NCBI GenBank assembly: GCA_030065315.1
Contig: JASJDB010000003.1
Coordinates: forward strand, 1-38,973
From: Xenococcaceae cyanobacterium MO_167.B52
Lineage (GTDB): Bacteria > Cyanobacteriota > Cyanobacteriia > Cyanobacteriales > Xenococcaceae
Reading direction: 5' to 3'
Length of the DNA stretch: 38,973 nt
In this document: positions 18,395 through 28,229 of the stretch, in pieces
How the letters are laid out: each line of letters begins with the position of its first letter
Position numbering within the stretch: the stretch's first letter is position 1
The notes under the pieces: generated by a model
The model's database searches: none
The model's input: the letters and a program-made list of their open reading frames with translations, nothing else
What the model was told of the DNA's origin: nothing
Position numbers and translations under genes: made by a program

Positions 18395-18550
18395 ATGTGT
18401 CAAAAACAACTAAACATAAGAGTTCCCGCACATGAACTAAAAATTTTAGATAGCTATGCTAAAGAGACTAAGCGGACTAAGACTGAAATCTTGCGGGAGT
18501 TTATTCGCTCTTTAAATAAAAAACCCAAAATACTTCAAGGAAGTAAATAA
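18395..18550 (+). CDS. Small ribbon-helix-helix DNA-binding protein (51 aa), absent from ORF track
   Basis: Manual translation: MCQKQLNIRVPAHELKILDSYAKETKRTKTEILREFIRSLNKKPKILQGSK*. Beta strand LNIRVP followed by two helices, typical of RHH. Confidence 0.75.
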   Translation: MCQKQLNIRVPAHELKILDSYAKETKRTKTEILREFIRSLNKKPKILQGSK

Positions 18551-18639
18551 TTATTAATTTATAGATTTTGTTTGTGTTTGAAGTTGAATTAAGTTTAGAG
18601 CAAAATACAAATAAATGATTAAAGTAATTCGGGTAAAAA

Positions 18640-18740
18640 ATCATGCTTTTGAGTAAAAAAACTCGAAAGCACGATTAAATTTGGGCTGCGGAGACGACAC
18701 TAAAGGTCATAAAGCATACTGTATAAGGGAAACAGCCCTC
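18640..18740 (+). ncRNA. Candidate structured RNA / leader
   Basis: Hairpin ATCaTGCTTTTGAGT-aaaaaa-ACTCGAAAGCAcGAT (18640-18675), then a long-range stem GGGCTG (18683-18688)/CAGCCC (18733-18738). Confidence 0.35.
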
Positions 18741-19150
18741 ATACAATGTGGTAGTACATTAATTAATCTAGAAGCGAATTTCCAAAATGTAGATTATGGT
18801 ATGGCGGTTCTTATTTGAATGAGGCGAATTTTAAAGTCCTAATTCTTGTTGATAGTTGATTGGGTGTACTCAATAATCCGATAAAATATACACTTCTTAT
18901 CTCATAAGGGTTTTGAAGTTTTCCAAATCGAAAACATAGAAATTTTCAGCTTATGCTTAAACCAAAGAGCCTAAAACGAATTTTTCTCGTTGAAAATATT
19001 TCACGTTATGGTTAAACCAAGAATATTTCCTTCACTTAATTACCTAATATGAGCCAATATCTTAAAAAATTCTGAGGTATGATTTAATTTTTCTAACACA
19101 TTAAGTATATTATCCAGGTAAATCATATTTTGCTTATCGAGAAATTTTGA

Positions 19151-19624
19151 ATGCAGCGTTCTATTTTCAGTCTTCTAATAGGATTATTGCCCTTAGCCAC
19201 AATATTTCAAGCTAACCCAGCATTTCCCCAAGAAGTGAAATTCTGGCAAATAACTCAAGGTATTGAGCCCTATGAAACAAGGGAATCAATAGGAGCAGTT
19301 GTTCCTAACCAACCGATTCAAATTCGAGTTATCAATAAATCGGAAATAGAGGTTGACATTATTACTCAACTTATTCTTCCTCCTTCTAATAAACGTATTG
19401 CCAAGCCAGGGACATCAGTTACTTTTGGCAGACTTCATACCAGCTTTTTGCCCCCTCCAATTGAGTTATCAATTTTTCCTAGAGATAATGATATTGTTTT
19501 AGATGACTTAGACTTAGTAGTAAAAAAGAACGAAATAATTGTGACAGTAAAAGCAGAAAAAGGTGTTTCTGGAGGTCTGAGAAATATTCGTGTAAATCCC
19601 TCTGGTAAAATTTACCTTTTTTAA
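19151..19624 (+). CDS. Hypothetical secreted protein (157 aa)
   Basis: Signal-peptide-like N-terminus MQRSIFSLLIGLLPLATIFQANPAFPQ; no recognised domain. Confidence 0.6.
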   Translation: MQRSIFSLLIGLLPLATIFQANPAFPQEVKFWQITQGIEPYETRESIGAVVPNQPIQIRVINKSEIEVDIITQLILPPSNKRIAKPGTSVTFGRLHTSFLPPPIELSIFPRDNDIVLDDLDLVVKKNEIIVTVKAEKGVSGGLRNIRVNPSGKIYLF

Positions 19625-19884
19625 TTTAATTTTTTGTCTATCGATTAAAAAAATCTGATAGCCAAACAGTAGATATTGCTAATGCTTCAACTCCTAACCT
19701 TACTACAACAACGACGAAGCTCTATCGTTAAGCAACAGGCATTGGGCTTAGTCTGGTCATGTACAAGGTTTACAAGCCCCCCAATGAATTGGGAAGGGCT
19801 CGCCCCTTAACCGGATTTATGACAAGTTTTTGCTCTGGTTACCACTTAGTTGAGAAAATATTTCTATCCACATATCGCAAAACT

Positions 19885-21969
19885 ATGAATTGGTTTTCAG
19901 TACCTAGACTCAGCTCACTTAAACGAAGACTAGCAATTACTTTACTGACATTCCTTATTGCCATATCTTGGCATCCTATGGCTCTCGGGCAATTTCCTTT
20001 TTTATCCTCTTCCAGTGCAAACCAGACCCAAGGTCTCCCTTGGTGGGAAATTAGTAAGGCAAAACGCTGTGGTAAACTCTGGTGTAGTGAAGTTGCCTTT
20101 CCCTATTTTCCCTATGGCAAGTTCTTTGAGAATTTTACTTTGGCGATCAAACCAGAGCTAGAGCAAGATTTAACTGAAATAACTTCAAAGATTGAAGAGC
20201 GAGCCTTAACTGTTGAAGAAACTATGTTTGCTATCTTGAAACAAACTGTTAAGATACGCCGTTCTCTGCAATTTAAAATCTTCGGTACTCCTCAAGACAG
20301 ATTGTATCTTAACTGGAACCGCTGGTTGCCCACTACTGATAAAGGCAGACATCCCTTAACTCCAAAAGTTGAAATTGGCATCGAAAACCAACAAACCGTA
20401 GTTTATGTTCCTGCTCAACCTGATTTAGGCTTGTATCAGCAAACAATTGTCACAGTCAATAGATCTGATGCTCTGCACAATGGAAAACCAATCCCAGAAC
20501 TCGCGCAACAATGGCGAGATTTTATTTTCCTGAGCTTTAATGAGGCTTTATGGGGAGTGGAGTTCGATCTCCGCTATCCTTGGGCAAGAATAATTTTCAT
20601 AACTTTGATCTTGTTCGGGACTTTGGTACCAATTGCTGCTCTCAGTGTGGTGCGAAAATTGCTCCGAGTCTTAGATCGCAATTTTAGACGGCAATTACAA
20701 TTACTTGAGCAATCTGCCAAGTCGGAAAAAATAGCTGCTTCTACTAATAATTTGCCATCAGATTCCTCCGAAGAAATCGAATCGGTTACAGCAGAGCAAT
20801 CTGAAACTGTTCCCCCTGTTTCAGCTTATGTCAACCCTAACCCTGAGTTAGCTCGTAATTCTTCCTCTGAAGAAGGATCTTATTCTAAGAAAACCCCAGC
20901 TAGAAAACTTTTTAATCTCTCAGGTATCCTGGGTAAGGCTCAAAAGGCTATCTCGACCAAGATACAAGTCCTGTTACAAAATCTACCCAAGGTTTCTCTT
21001 CAGCGACAGAATTGGCTCAAACAGTTACACAATTTAATGCAGTTATTGCTAAGTCTACTGTTCTGGACGCGCATTTTTATCGTTTTATTTGGTGTTGCCC
21101 TAATTTTTGCTATCTATCCCTCTACCCGCGAGTTCACCTTATTCTTTTTAGGACAAGCCATTGTTTTGCCGATGATTTGGGTGTTGGTCTCTTTAGCAGA
21201 TACTCTGGTTTCTTTTCTAGTTGATTACTATCTCAATCAATGGGCTAAGGAAGCACAAGTTGATGACCTAGCTTCGACACGCTACGCATTAAGAGTCAGT
21301 ACCTATTCACCTGCTCTCAAAGGTGCTAGTACCTTTTCATTTATTCTTCTCGGTCTTTATTTGACTATTCTATTCCTAGAGATTGATACTGCAATTTTGG
21401 CAAGCGCAGGTGGTGCAGCTTTGATTCTCGGCTTTCTTTCTCGGAATATTTTGGAAGATATGCTCAATGGGGTTTTGATTTTGTGGACAGACCGCTATGC
21501 TATTGGTGACGTGATTAATGTGGGAGATCTAGGTGGTTTTGTCGAGAACATGAATCTCTACACAACTCAATTACGTGGGGCAGAAGGACGTCTAATCACT
21601 ATTCCTAATAGTCAAATTTCGACAGTAGAAAATTTAACTAAAGACTGGTCTAGAGTTGATTTAGTCGTTGAGATTGCCTACGACGCGGATCCCCAAAAAG
21701 CTATAGAAATTATCGATCAGGTAGCTCAACAAATGCGAAGTGAACCCAAGTGGGAAGATAGTATTTTGGAACCTGCCATGATTTTGGGAGTCGATCAAGT
21801 CGCTCACACAGGTATTAAGATTCAAGTCTGGCTGAAAACCCAGCCAATCAAGCAGTGGGCAGTAGGAAGAGAGTTTCGTCTGCGGATTAAGCAAGCATTT
21901 GATCGGGCAGGAATTTCTCCTGGAGTACCACAGCAAATCTGGCATGGGGATAGAACCACTAATACTTAA
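19885..21969 (+). CDS. Mechanosensitive ion channel, MscS family
   Basis: MscS core AGGAALILGFLSRNILEDMLNGVLILWTDRYAIGDVINVGDLGGFVENMNLYTTQLRGAEGRLITIPNSQ. Start moved to MNWFSVP because the extension overlaps hairpin repeats. Confidence 0.9.
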   Translation: MNWFSVPRLSSLKRRLAITLLTFLIAISWHPMALGQFPFLSSSSANQTQGLPWWEISKAKRCGKLWCSEVAFPYFPYGKFFENFTLAIKPELEQDLTEITSKIEERALTVEETMFAILKQTVKIRRSLQFKIFGTPQDRLYLNWNRWLPTTDKGRHPLTPKVEIGIENQQTVVYVPAQPDLGLYQQTIVTVNRSDALHNGKPIPELAQQWRDFIFLSFNEALWGVEFDLRYPWARIIFITLILFGTLVPIAALSVVRKLLRVLDRNFRRQLQLLEQSAKSEKIAASTNNLPSDSSEEIESVTAEQSETVPPVSAYVNPNPELARNSSSEEGSYSKKTPARKLFNLSGILGKAQKAISTKIQVLLQNLPKVSLQRQNWLKQLHNLMQLLLSLLFWTRIFIVLFGVALIFAIYPSTREFTLFFLGQAIVLPMIWVLVSLADTLVSFLVDYYLNQWAKEAQVDDLASTRYALRVSTYSPALKGASTFSFILLGLYLTILFLEIDTAILASAGGAALILGFLSRNILEDMLNGVLILWTDRYAIGDVINVGDLGGFVENMNLYTTQLRGAEGRLITIPNSQISTVENLTKDWSRVDLVVEIAYDADPQKAIEIIDQVAQQMRSEPKWEDSILEPAMILGVDQVAHTGIKIQVWLKTQPIKQWAVGREFRLRIKQAFDRAGISPGVPQQIWHGDRTTNT

Positions 21970-22034
21970 GACTCATACTAAATCCTATTTAGATACGCTA
22001 CTTAAAAATTGTGATGAGGCAGCCCTAATCCCAA

Positions 22035-22055
22035 AGGGTGGGCATTGCCCACCCT
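22035..22055. terminator. Palindromic hairpin between convergent genes (possible bidirectional terminator)
   Basis: AGGGTGGGCA-t-TGCCCACCCT, perfect 10-bp arms, between convergent stops at 21969 and 22082. Confidence 0.5.
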
Positions 22056-22081
22056 ACCTGAGAAAAAATTAATTAGATTTG

Positions 22082-23794
22082 CTATCTATTTGTCACAAGC
22101 TCTGGCTCATTTTCTATGGTTACGGGTGCTTTATTAGAAGATTTAAACCATCCTTTGTATTTAGTCGTGGTAATTATGACGAAGAGTAAATCTAAGCCCA
22201 CAAAAGCAGCAACAGCAAATACAGAATCTCCTGTACCGAAACCATAACTGTGTAACCCAGTACCGAGAACAAAGTTTACTCCATACCAAGCCATTAATAC
22301 GGCATTAAATGCCACAACACTGGTGACAGCCATACCGAAATCAGCTAACCAACCAACTAAACGCCCGTGAAGGGGTACAACGTAACACATTAAAGCGATT
22401 AATGCCCAAGTTTCTTTAGTATCCCATCCCCAGAAACGTCCCCAAGCATAGTGCGCCCAGATACCGCCCAGAATAATTCCTGTGGTAAGTAATAACACTC
22501 CGACCTGTAAGACTCCATAATTCCATTTACCGAGGCTGCGAATTCTAGCTTTAGCTTGGGGGGCAAATAGATAATGTCCTAAGATAATGTGACCTAATCC
22601 CAATGCCAGGGCAAAAGCAGCATAACTTAGGGTAATAGTAGGAACATGAATGCTCAACCAAAAGTTGTCTCTGAGTACTGGGACTAGAGGTTTGATAGTA
22701 GGATCGAGTATGGCAGGGAGACTATCCGCTAGTATCAAACAAACTATAGATAATGGTGCAGCAGCTAATAAGTAATATTTAGCACGATAGATACATTCAA
22801 ATAATAACGCGATGGCGGTAATTCCGAAACTTACCCAAATTACAGATTCATACATATTAGTGACAGGAGGTCTGCCAGCAATTTGCATTCTTTCGAGGAA
22901 GCCGTAACCGTGAATAAGTAATCCAGTACTGAATATTCCCACCGCACCCCAATAGAAGTCTAAGGATTTAAACAGCAATACCAGTAACATGATTAAAAAT
23001 CCCAAGGCATAAATCATCCAAGCTTTAGCAAAAGGATGCAAGCCATAAAATCTCACTTCTCTAGCTAAAGTAGCTGTATCAGGATAAATACTGGGGCTAA
23101 GATTATCTAATTTAGTTTGCAGTTCACCAGCAATATTACCTAAACTAATCTGATCTTGGGGATTGTTGCGATAGGTTTGCTTGAGATTATCATAGTCTGC
23201 AATTAGAGACTGCATAGAGTCAGCATTATAATATTGTTCTGCTTCAGGGATACCTACCCAATTACCTTTAATATCTGTGGGATGAGGTACTAAAGGCAAA
23301 TTATCATTACCTACTGTTTCTACAGTTAAAGCCAATCTATCTTCAATAGTCAAAGCTTCTCTTTCATCTCTATTTAGATCAATCCCTGCAACTTGTTTCT
23401 CTTTAGTAGCTACCAGAACATCCCTCAGAGGAGACTGGATTAACTCAGAAAAACTAAAATATTTACGCTCAGGATCCAGTCCTAATTGCTCTTTTAGGGG
23501 ACGATAACTAAATAAAATGAAAGGTTCTTCATTCCAATTACGGTTATTAAGCCATAAAGAAAGATAGGTATCAAGATAATTTAGTTTTATACCATCTGAA
23601 GTTTCATAGCTAGTTCTACCATGAAGTTGGGCTACAGTTTCTCTAGCTACCGTATCTAGAGGTTTTTTCCTTCCTTCTAGTTGTACAGCTAAGTCTTTTA
23701 AAGGTTCAATAGGGGATGGTTGGAAATTACTAATTGGTAAAACCAAAATGGAAATTCCCAATACCAGCCCGATAATAAATTTTATGATTCTCAC
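22082..23794 (-). CDS. Cytochrome c biogenesis protein, CcsA/ResC-like, with extra N-terminal domain
   Basis: C-terminal WGRFWGWDTKETWALIALMCYVVPLHGRL (WWD-type) plus conserved His in TM segments; about 240-aa N-terminal region including GRKKPLDTVARETVAQLHGR. Confidence 0.8.
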   Translation of the reverse strand: MRIIKFIIGLVLGISILVLPISNFQPSPIEPLKDLAVQLEGRKKPLDTVARETVAQLHGRTSYETSDGIKLNYLDTYLSLWLNNRNWNEEPFILFSYRPLKEQLGLDPERKYFSFSELIQSPLRDVLVATKEKQVAGIDLNRDEREALTIEDRLALTVETVGNDNLPLVPHPTDIKGNWVGIPEAEQYYNADSMQSLIADYDNLKQTYRNNPQDQISLGNIAGELQTKLDNLSPSIYPDTATLAREVRFYGLHPFAKAWMIYALGFLIMLLVLLFKSLDFYWGAVGIFSTGLLIHGYGFLERMQIAGRPPVTNMYESVIWVSFGITAIALLFECIYRAKYYLLAAAPLSIVCLILADSLPAILDPTIKPLVPVLRDNFWLSIHVPTITLSYAAFALALGLGHIILGHYLFAPQAKARIRSLGKWNYGVLQVGVLLLTTGIILGGIWAHYAWGRFWGWDTKETWALIALMCYVVPLHGRLVGWLADFGMAVTSVVAFNAVLMAWYGVNFVLGTGLHSYGFGTGDSVFAVAAFVGLDLLFVIITTTKYKGWFKSSNKAPVTIENEPELVTNR

Positions 23795-23866
23795 GGTATA
23801 TTAAGGTCTCTCAAGAAATTCGCTATATAAAATTATAAGTAATTAGCCTCTCAAGAAATTAGGATT

Positions 23867-24457
23867 ATGTATTTAACTAGTAAGCACATAGTAAAACTTA
23901 GTAGTTGGGGACTAGCTGTTTTATGGAGTTTTAGTCTTACTATTAGCGGACATAAACTCATTTTAGTGTCAGCTAATGCTGTTACTGCCCCCAGTGGCGT
24001 AGTTTCTTTTAATAAGTCTCCTCGTTTGATCGATGCTCATACAACTTTTAGTGGTACTAGGATCCGAGGTGCAATCTATTATTTTGATGTTGAGTTACCT
24101 CAAGATGCAGGAGAACCACTGGAACAAATTGTCATTCGTCAGCGTCAAGGGCAACAAGATATTAAATTTAGGCTAGATAGAACAGTAGCTTATAGGGGAA
24201 CTCATCGTAAGAAAAAAGCACCATTAAATATCGCCACTGTTACTCAAGATCCAGAGAGCCAAGCAATTACAATTGTTTTTGATGATTATATTAACCCTGG
24301 TACGACTTTTACAGTAGGAGTTAAGCCTAGAAGAAATCCTTTCTATGACGGAATTTATCTATTTGGTGTTACGGCTTTTCCTGCTGGAGAAGAATCTAAC
24401 GGTTTGTATTTGGGTGTAGGTAGATTCCACTTTTATCGGGTCGGAGATTACTTCTAA
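23867..24457 (+). CDS. DUF2808 domain-containing protein
   Basis: TYYFDVELPxxAGEPLxxIxI-like core (IYYFDVELPQDAGEPLEQIVIRQRQG) and C-terminal LGVGRFHFYR typical of cyanobacterial DUF2808. Confidence 0.75.
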   Translation: MYLTSKHIVKLSSWGLAVLWSFSLTISGHKLILVSANAVTAPSGVVSFNKSPRLIDAHTTFSGTRIRGAIYYFDVELPQDAGEPLEQIVIRQRQGQQDIKFRLDRTVAYRGTHRKKKAPLNIATVTQDPESQAITIVFDDYINPGTTFTVGVKPRRNPFYDGIYLFGVTAFPAGEESNGLYLGVGRFHFYRVGDYF

Positions 24458-24707
24458 TTTTAGATAGATAAATTTTTGATAATCCACAGAAATATAAAAA
24501 AAGATTATCGAAATTTATGTCGATTGTGTGTCGTTGGAAAATTTAGAGGGTGTAGGAAAAAGTATTTCTCAAGTTTTTCTGTGAAGTCAATTTATCTAAT
24601 ATCAAACTATAGTTAATCCCCTATACATAAAAAGCCTGCCTAAGCAGACTAGAAAAGTAAGAGGGGGATATATATCTGATTTAAGTTTTGCTAGATCCTG
24701 GCAGGTA

Positions 24708-24754
24708 AAGATTTTAGCTTTTGCCAACTATTAAAGCTATTAAGCTAAAATCTT
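24708..24754. other. 13-bp inverted repeat/hairpin in a long intergenic region
   Basis: aagattttagctt (24708-24720) and aagctaaaatctt (24742-24754), 21-nt loop. Confidence 0.6.
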
Positions 24755-25334
24755 AGGTCTTTATCTTGCTTAATTAACCATTGTAGTCAATTACTGTGGT
24801 TTAAAGCATCTGATTATCTTCTAGATCATTAAAGTTACTTATGCTGGATTTTTTTAAAATTTCTTTGTCTTGTGTTGGTGATATTTCAGCGTGCATTGAG
24901 AATAACTGGTGTAGTTTATAAATCCGATCTACTGAGTTTAATTTGTACATTTCTTTTTGTGTTTGTGGTTTGTTGTTTGTATATTGAAAATTTAAATAAA
25001 AAAAGTTAAAAACTTGGAAAGATCAGAATTAAAAAATTTTACAAGTGTTTTTGATCCTTTTGCTGGCTAACTTATAAGGATTTTGGAGATATTATCTCAA
25101 TTTGTTAAGAAGAAATAATTTATTGTTTTGAGCGGAAATTATCAATAGTCTTGTCGGTAAATCATCAATATTTAAACTTCTAAAGAATAAGTAAAAATAC
25201 TCACCAAGCCGAAAAATAGCGATTACATCAGAATAATTGAGAGGAATTGTATGATTAGTTACTAAAATTTCAGACCATTACTAAATTGTGTAATGATTGA
25301 AATTATTTGCAAGATAGTTAAATTCTTTAAAACT

Positions 25335-26729
25335 ATGTCCCAATTACTTGAAGACTATCGCAATCTTCTGACAGATTTAGTAACCCGTTATCAGACTCAG
25401 ATAGATTTTTTAACTATTCGCCTTGAAGAAGCAGAAAGTACAGATATTTTACTTCGGGGAAATAGGATTGAAACTCTGAGTGAAAGCTTGGCTTTAGGAG
25501 GACAAGTAAGAGCTTGTTATAAGGGAGGATGGGGTTTCGCAGCTTTTAATGATTTATCCACACTCCAAGATAAAATTGAAGAAGCGATCGCATCAGCTAA
25601 AATTATTGGGGATGATCAAACCATACTCGCACCAGTAGAACCAATACAGACAGTTTGTACCTTACCCCTAACTGGAATTGACCCTCGTAACATACCTTTA
25701 ACTGAAAAAAAAGCTTTATGCGATCGCTATAATTCCCTACTTCAACAATATAGCGATCTGATAACCACCAGTTCCGTCAGATATGGGGATAGTACCCAAA
25801 GGATTATTTTAGTCACTTCTGAAGGAACAGCGATCGAGCAATCTTGGTCAGATCTGGAAATGCGCTTTTCTGCGACAGCTAGAAAGGGGGAAACTGTCCA
25901 AACAGGAAGAGAAACCACAGGATCCAGAAAAGCTTACCAAGACTTGGAAAATTTAGAAGCACAAGTGCAGGGTGCAGCAGCAAGAGCCGTTAAGGCTTTA
26001 TCTTTACCCTCTATTAAAGGAGGCACTTATCGAGTTGTAATTGACCCCATCCTAACGGGTTTATTCGTTCATGAAGCTTTTGGACATCTTTCTGAAGCGG
26101 ACATGACTTACGAAAACCCCGATCTCTTAGAAGTGATGAGTATGGGAAAATCCTTTGGCTCACAAGAATTGCAGATTTATGATGGAGCCTTACCCGAAGG
26201 ACATAGAGGTAGCTACTATTATGATGATGAAGGCACCCCAGCCACTACCACCCAATTAATCAAAGATGGGGTCTTGGTGGGACGCTTACACTCGCGAGAA
26301 ACCGCAGGAAGATTAGGAGAAAAACCTACAGGAAATGCTCGCTGTTTGAGCTATCATTATCCTCCTCTAGTCAGAATGACCAATACTTGGATTGAAAGGG
26401 GTAAAACTCCTGTGGCTGATTTATTTCAAAATATCGATGAGGGAGTCTATGCTTGTAACTGGTTAGGGGGAATGACTAACGGAGAAATGTTCACTTTTAG
26501 TGCAGGGGAAGCTTGGATGATTCGCAATGGAGAATTAGCCGAGCCTGTGAGAGATGTTACTTTATCGGGCAATGTCTTTAAAACCTTAGCTAATATTGAA
26601 GCCATTGGAGATGATTTTTATTGGGATGAATCTGGTGGTTGTGGTAAAGGAGGGCAAAACGGTTTACCCGTCGGTTGTGGAGGTCCCAGTCTTAGAGTTA
26701 AAGATGTAGTAGTTGGCGGTGATGCCTAA
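25335..26729 (+). CDS. tldD: TldD/PmbA family protease, TldD-like
   Basis: HEAFGHLSEAD metal-binding motif, YDDEGTPATTTQLIKDGVLVGRLHSRETA, C-terminal GGCGKGGQNGLPVGCGGPSLRV. Confidence 0.88.
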   Translation: MSQLLEDYRNLLTDLVTRYQTQIDFLTIRLEEAESTDILLRGNRIETLSESLALGGQVRACYKGGWGFAAFNDLSTLQDKIEEAIASAKIIGDDQTILAPVEPIQTVCTLPLTGIDPRNIPLTEKKALCDRYNSLLQQYSDLITTSSVRYGDSTQRIILVTSEGTAIEQSWSDLEMRFSATARKGETVQTGRETTGSRKAYQDLENLEAQVQGAAARAVKALSLPSIKGGTYRVVIDPILTGLFVHEAFGHLSEADMTYENPDLLEVMSMGKSFGSQELQIYDGALPEGHRGSYYYDDEGTPATTTQLIKDGVLVGRLHSRETAGRLGEKPTGNARCLSYHYPPLVRMTNTWIERGKTPVADLFQNIDEGVYACNWLGGMTNGEMFTFSAGEAWMIRNGELAEPVRDVTLSGNVFKTLANIEAIGDDFYWDESGGCGKGGQNGLPVGCGGPSLRVKDVVVGGDA

Positions 26730-26766
26730 TCTATGAGACCGAGAGTATTAAATTGATCTAAAAAGC

Positions 26767-27886
26767 ATGAGTCAAAAATACCAAGCTAATAAAATTATTA
26801 CTTCCTTAGCTATTATTACAGCTGCTTTAGGTTTAGCTTATGCACCCATACCAGGAGTGAAACAAACTATTATTGTTGTCAGTGGCACAGAATTAAAAGA
26901 ACCACTCCAAGAATTAGAAACTAGATTTGAGCAAAACAATTCTAATATCGACTTACAACTAAAATTTCAAGGTTCTCAAGATATTGTTAATAATTACCTT
27001 GCTCAAAAAAATGACTTTAACCCAGCTATTTTAATACCTGCAAACGCACAAATCCTAGAAGAATTAAGCACTCGCTGGCAAGCCTCTAATAATAGTAAAC
27101 CTTTTTATAATCAATCAACAGCGATCGCAAAAACTATCTTAGTCGCAATTGCCTGGCAAGAAAGAGGGAAAGCTATTTTCCCTAATGGTAAATTTTCTTG
27201 GTCTAAAATAGAACAAGCAATGAAACAACGCAACTGGTCAAAAATTGGAGGAAAACCTAATTGGGGAAGTTTTGATTTTGTAACAACTAATCCTACCCGC
27301 TCTAATAGTGGTCAATTAACTTTAAATTTATGGATGCAATCAAATAAGTATAGTTTAAATAATCCTCAAACCGAATCTCTTTTTTCCCTAATCAAAAAAT
27401 CCGTATATCAACCACCTCGTTCAACAGATATCTTATTACAAGAATTTATTAGTCGTGGTGCTAACGATGGAGATATCGCTACAGTATATGAACGATGGAG
27501 ATATCGCTACAGTATATGAAAGTATCGCTTTACACCGTTGGTCACAAGCTAAGATAACCCAAGGAAAACCTGATCAAATCTACTATCCAAATCCCACAAT
27601 TGAAACGGTAGCCACTGCTGCTATTGTTAGGCAAAACATAGACCAAAATACAGCCAAATTAGCAACAAAATTTATAGACTTTATTACCCAGCCCAAGCAA
27701 CAGGAAATATTTGTTCAATACGGCTTTCGTCCAATAATTTCTAATGTTGATCTAGAATCTGTTCCTAATAGTCCTTGGGTACAAAATATTCCAGGTGCAA
27801 TGCCAAAGCTTACAGTAAAAGTAGAACAGCCTCCCAGTTCTCAAGATATTGCAGAGATTCAACGCTTATGGGGTCGAGTTCGCTAA
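26767..27886 (+). pseudogene. Extracellular solute-binding protein, frameshifted by a 28-bp tandem duplication
   Basis: Two overlapping ORFs (26767-27519 and 27455-27886). Removing one 28-bp copy restores a single ORF of 363 codons plus stop. N-terminus resembles PBP2-type SBPs (VVSGTELKEPLQELETRFEQNN). Confidence 0.85.
27463..27518. repeat. 28-bp perfect tandem duplication
   Basis: aacgatggagatatcgctacagtatatg at 27463-27490 and again at 27491-27518. Confidence 0.98.
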
Positions 27887-27987
27887 TCAATAACTGATGT
27901 CAGGAAGCTATCTAATATTTATGTAGTACATTGTATCCATCTCTTGTAAGCCATGTATTAATATAGACTTACAAGATAAAACATAAT

Positions 27988-28104
27988 TTAATCCATTCCT
28001 AATTGATCACCACGCTTATATTGCATATATGCAGCAAAAAATAGCCCTAATAATGTAATGAAAATTAGACCCAACACCATACCTAACAATAAAGGTTCAA
28101 TCAC
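27988..28104 (-). CDS. petG: Cytochrome b6-f complex subunit PetG (38 aa, GTG start), absent from ORF track
   Basis: Manual translation of minus strand: (M)[37 protein letters not shown], matching the PetG consensus; SD aaggag upstream. Confidence 0.93.
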   Translation of the reverse strand: MIEPLLLGMVLGLIFITLLGLFFAAYMQYKRGDQLGMD

Positions 28105-28229
28105 CTAATGTCTCCTTATTAATAATTTATTTGTTTTAACATATATTATGTTAACCGAATTTACCCCTATCCTAAATCTCATGCTAAGAGAAGTTGCAAT
28201 TGTCCAGTCATAATTACTCCACCATAAAA

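Noticed and set aside
18395-18550. Toxin-antitoxin interpretation of the small RHH protein
   Set aside because: No toxin-like ORF follows it; the next ORF is 600 bp downstream and encodes a secreted protein.
19759-19884. N-terminal extension of the MscS ORF (MYKVYKPPNELGRARPLTG...)
   Set aside because: Made of intergenic hairpins (cccaatgaattggg, aagggctcgcccctt); a Met with a membrane-type N-terminus is at 19885.
27942-27976. Hairpin tcttgtaag/cttacaaga between the pseudogene and petG
   Set aside because: A 9-bp stem but a 17-nt loop and no T-tract; insufficient to call a terminator.
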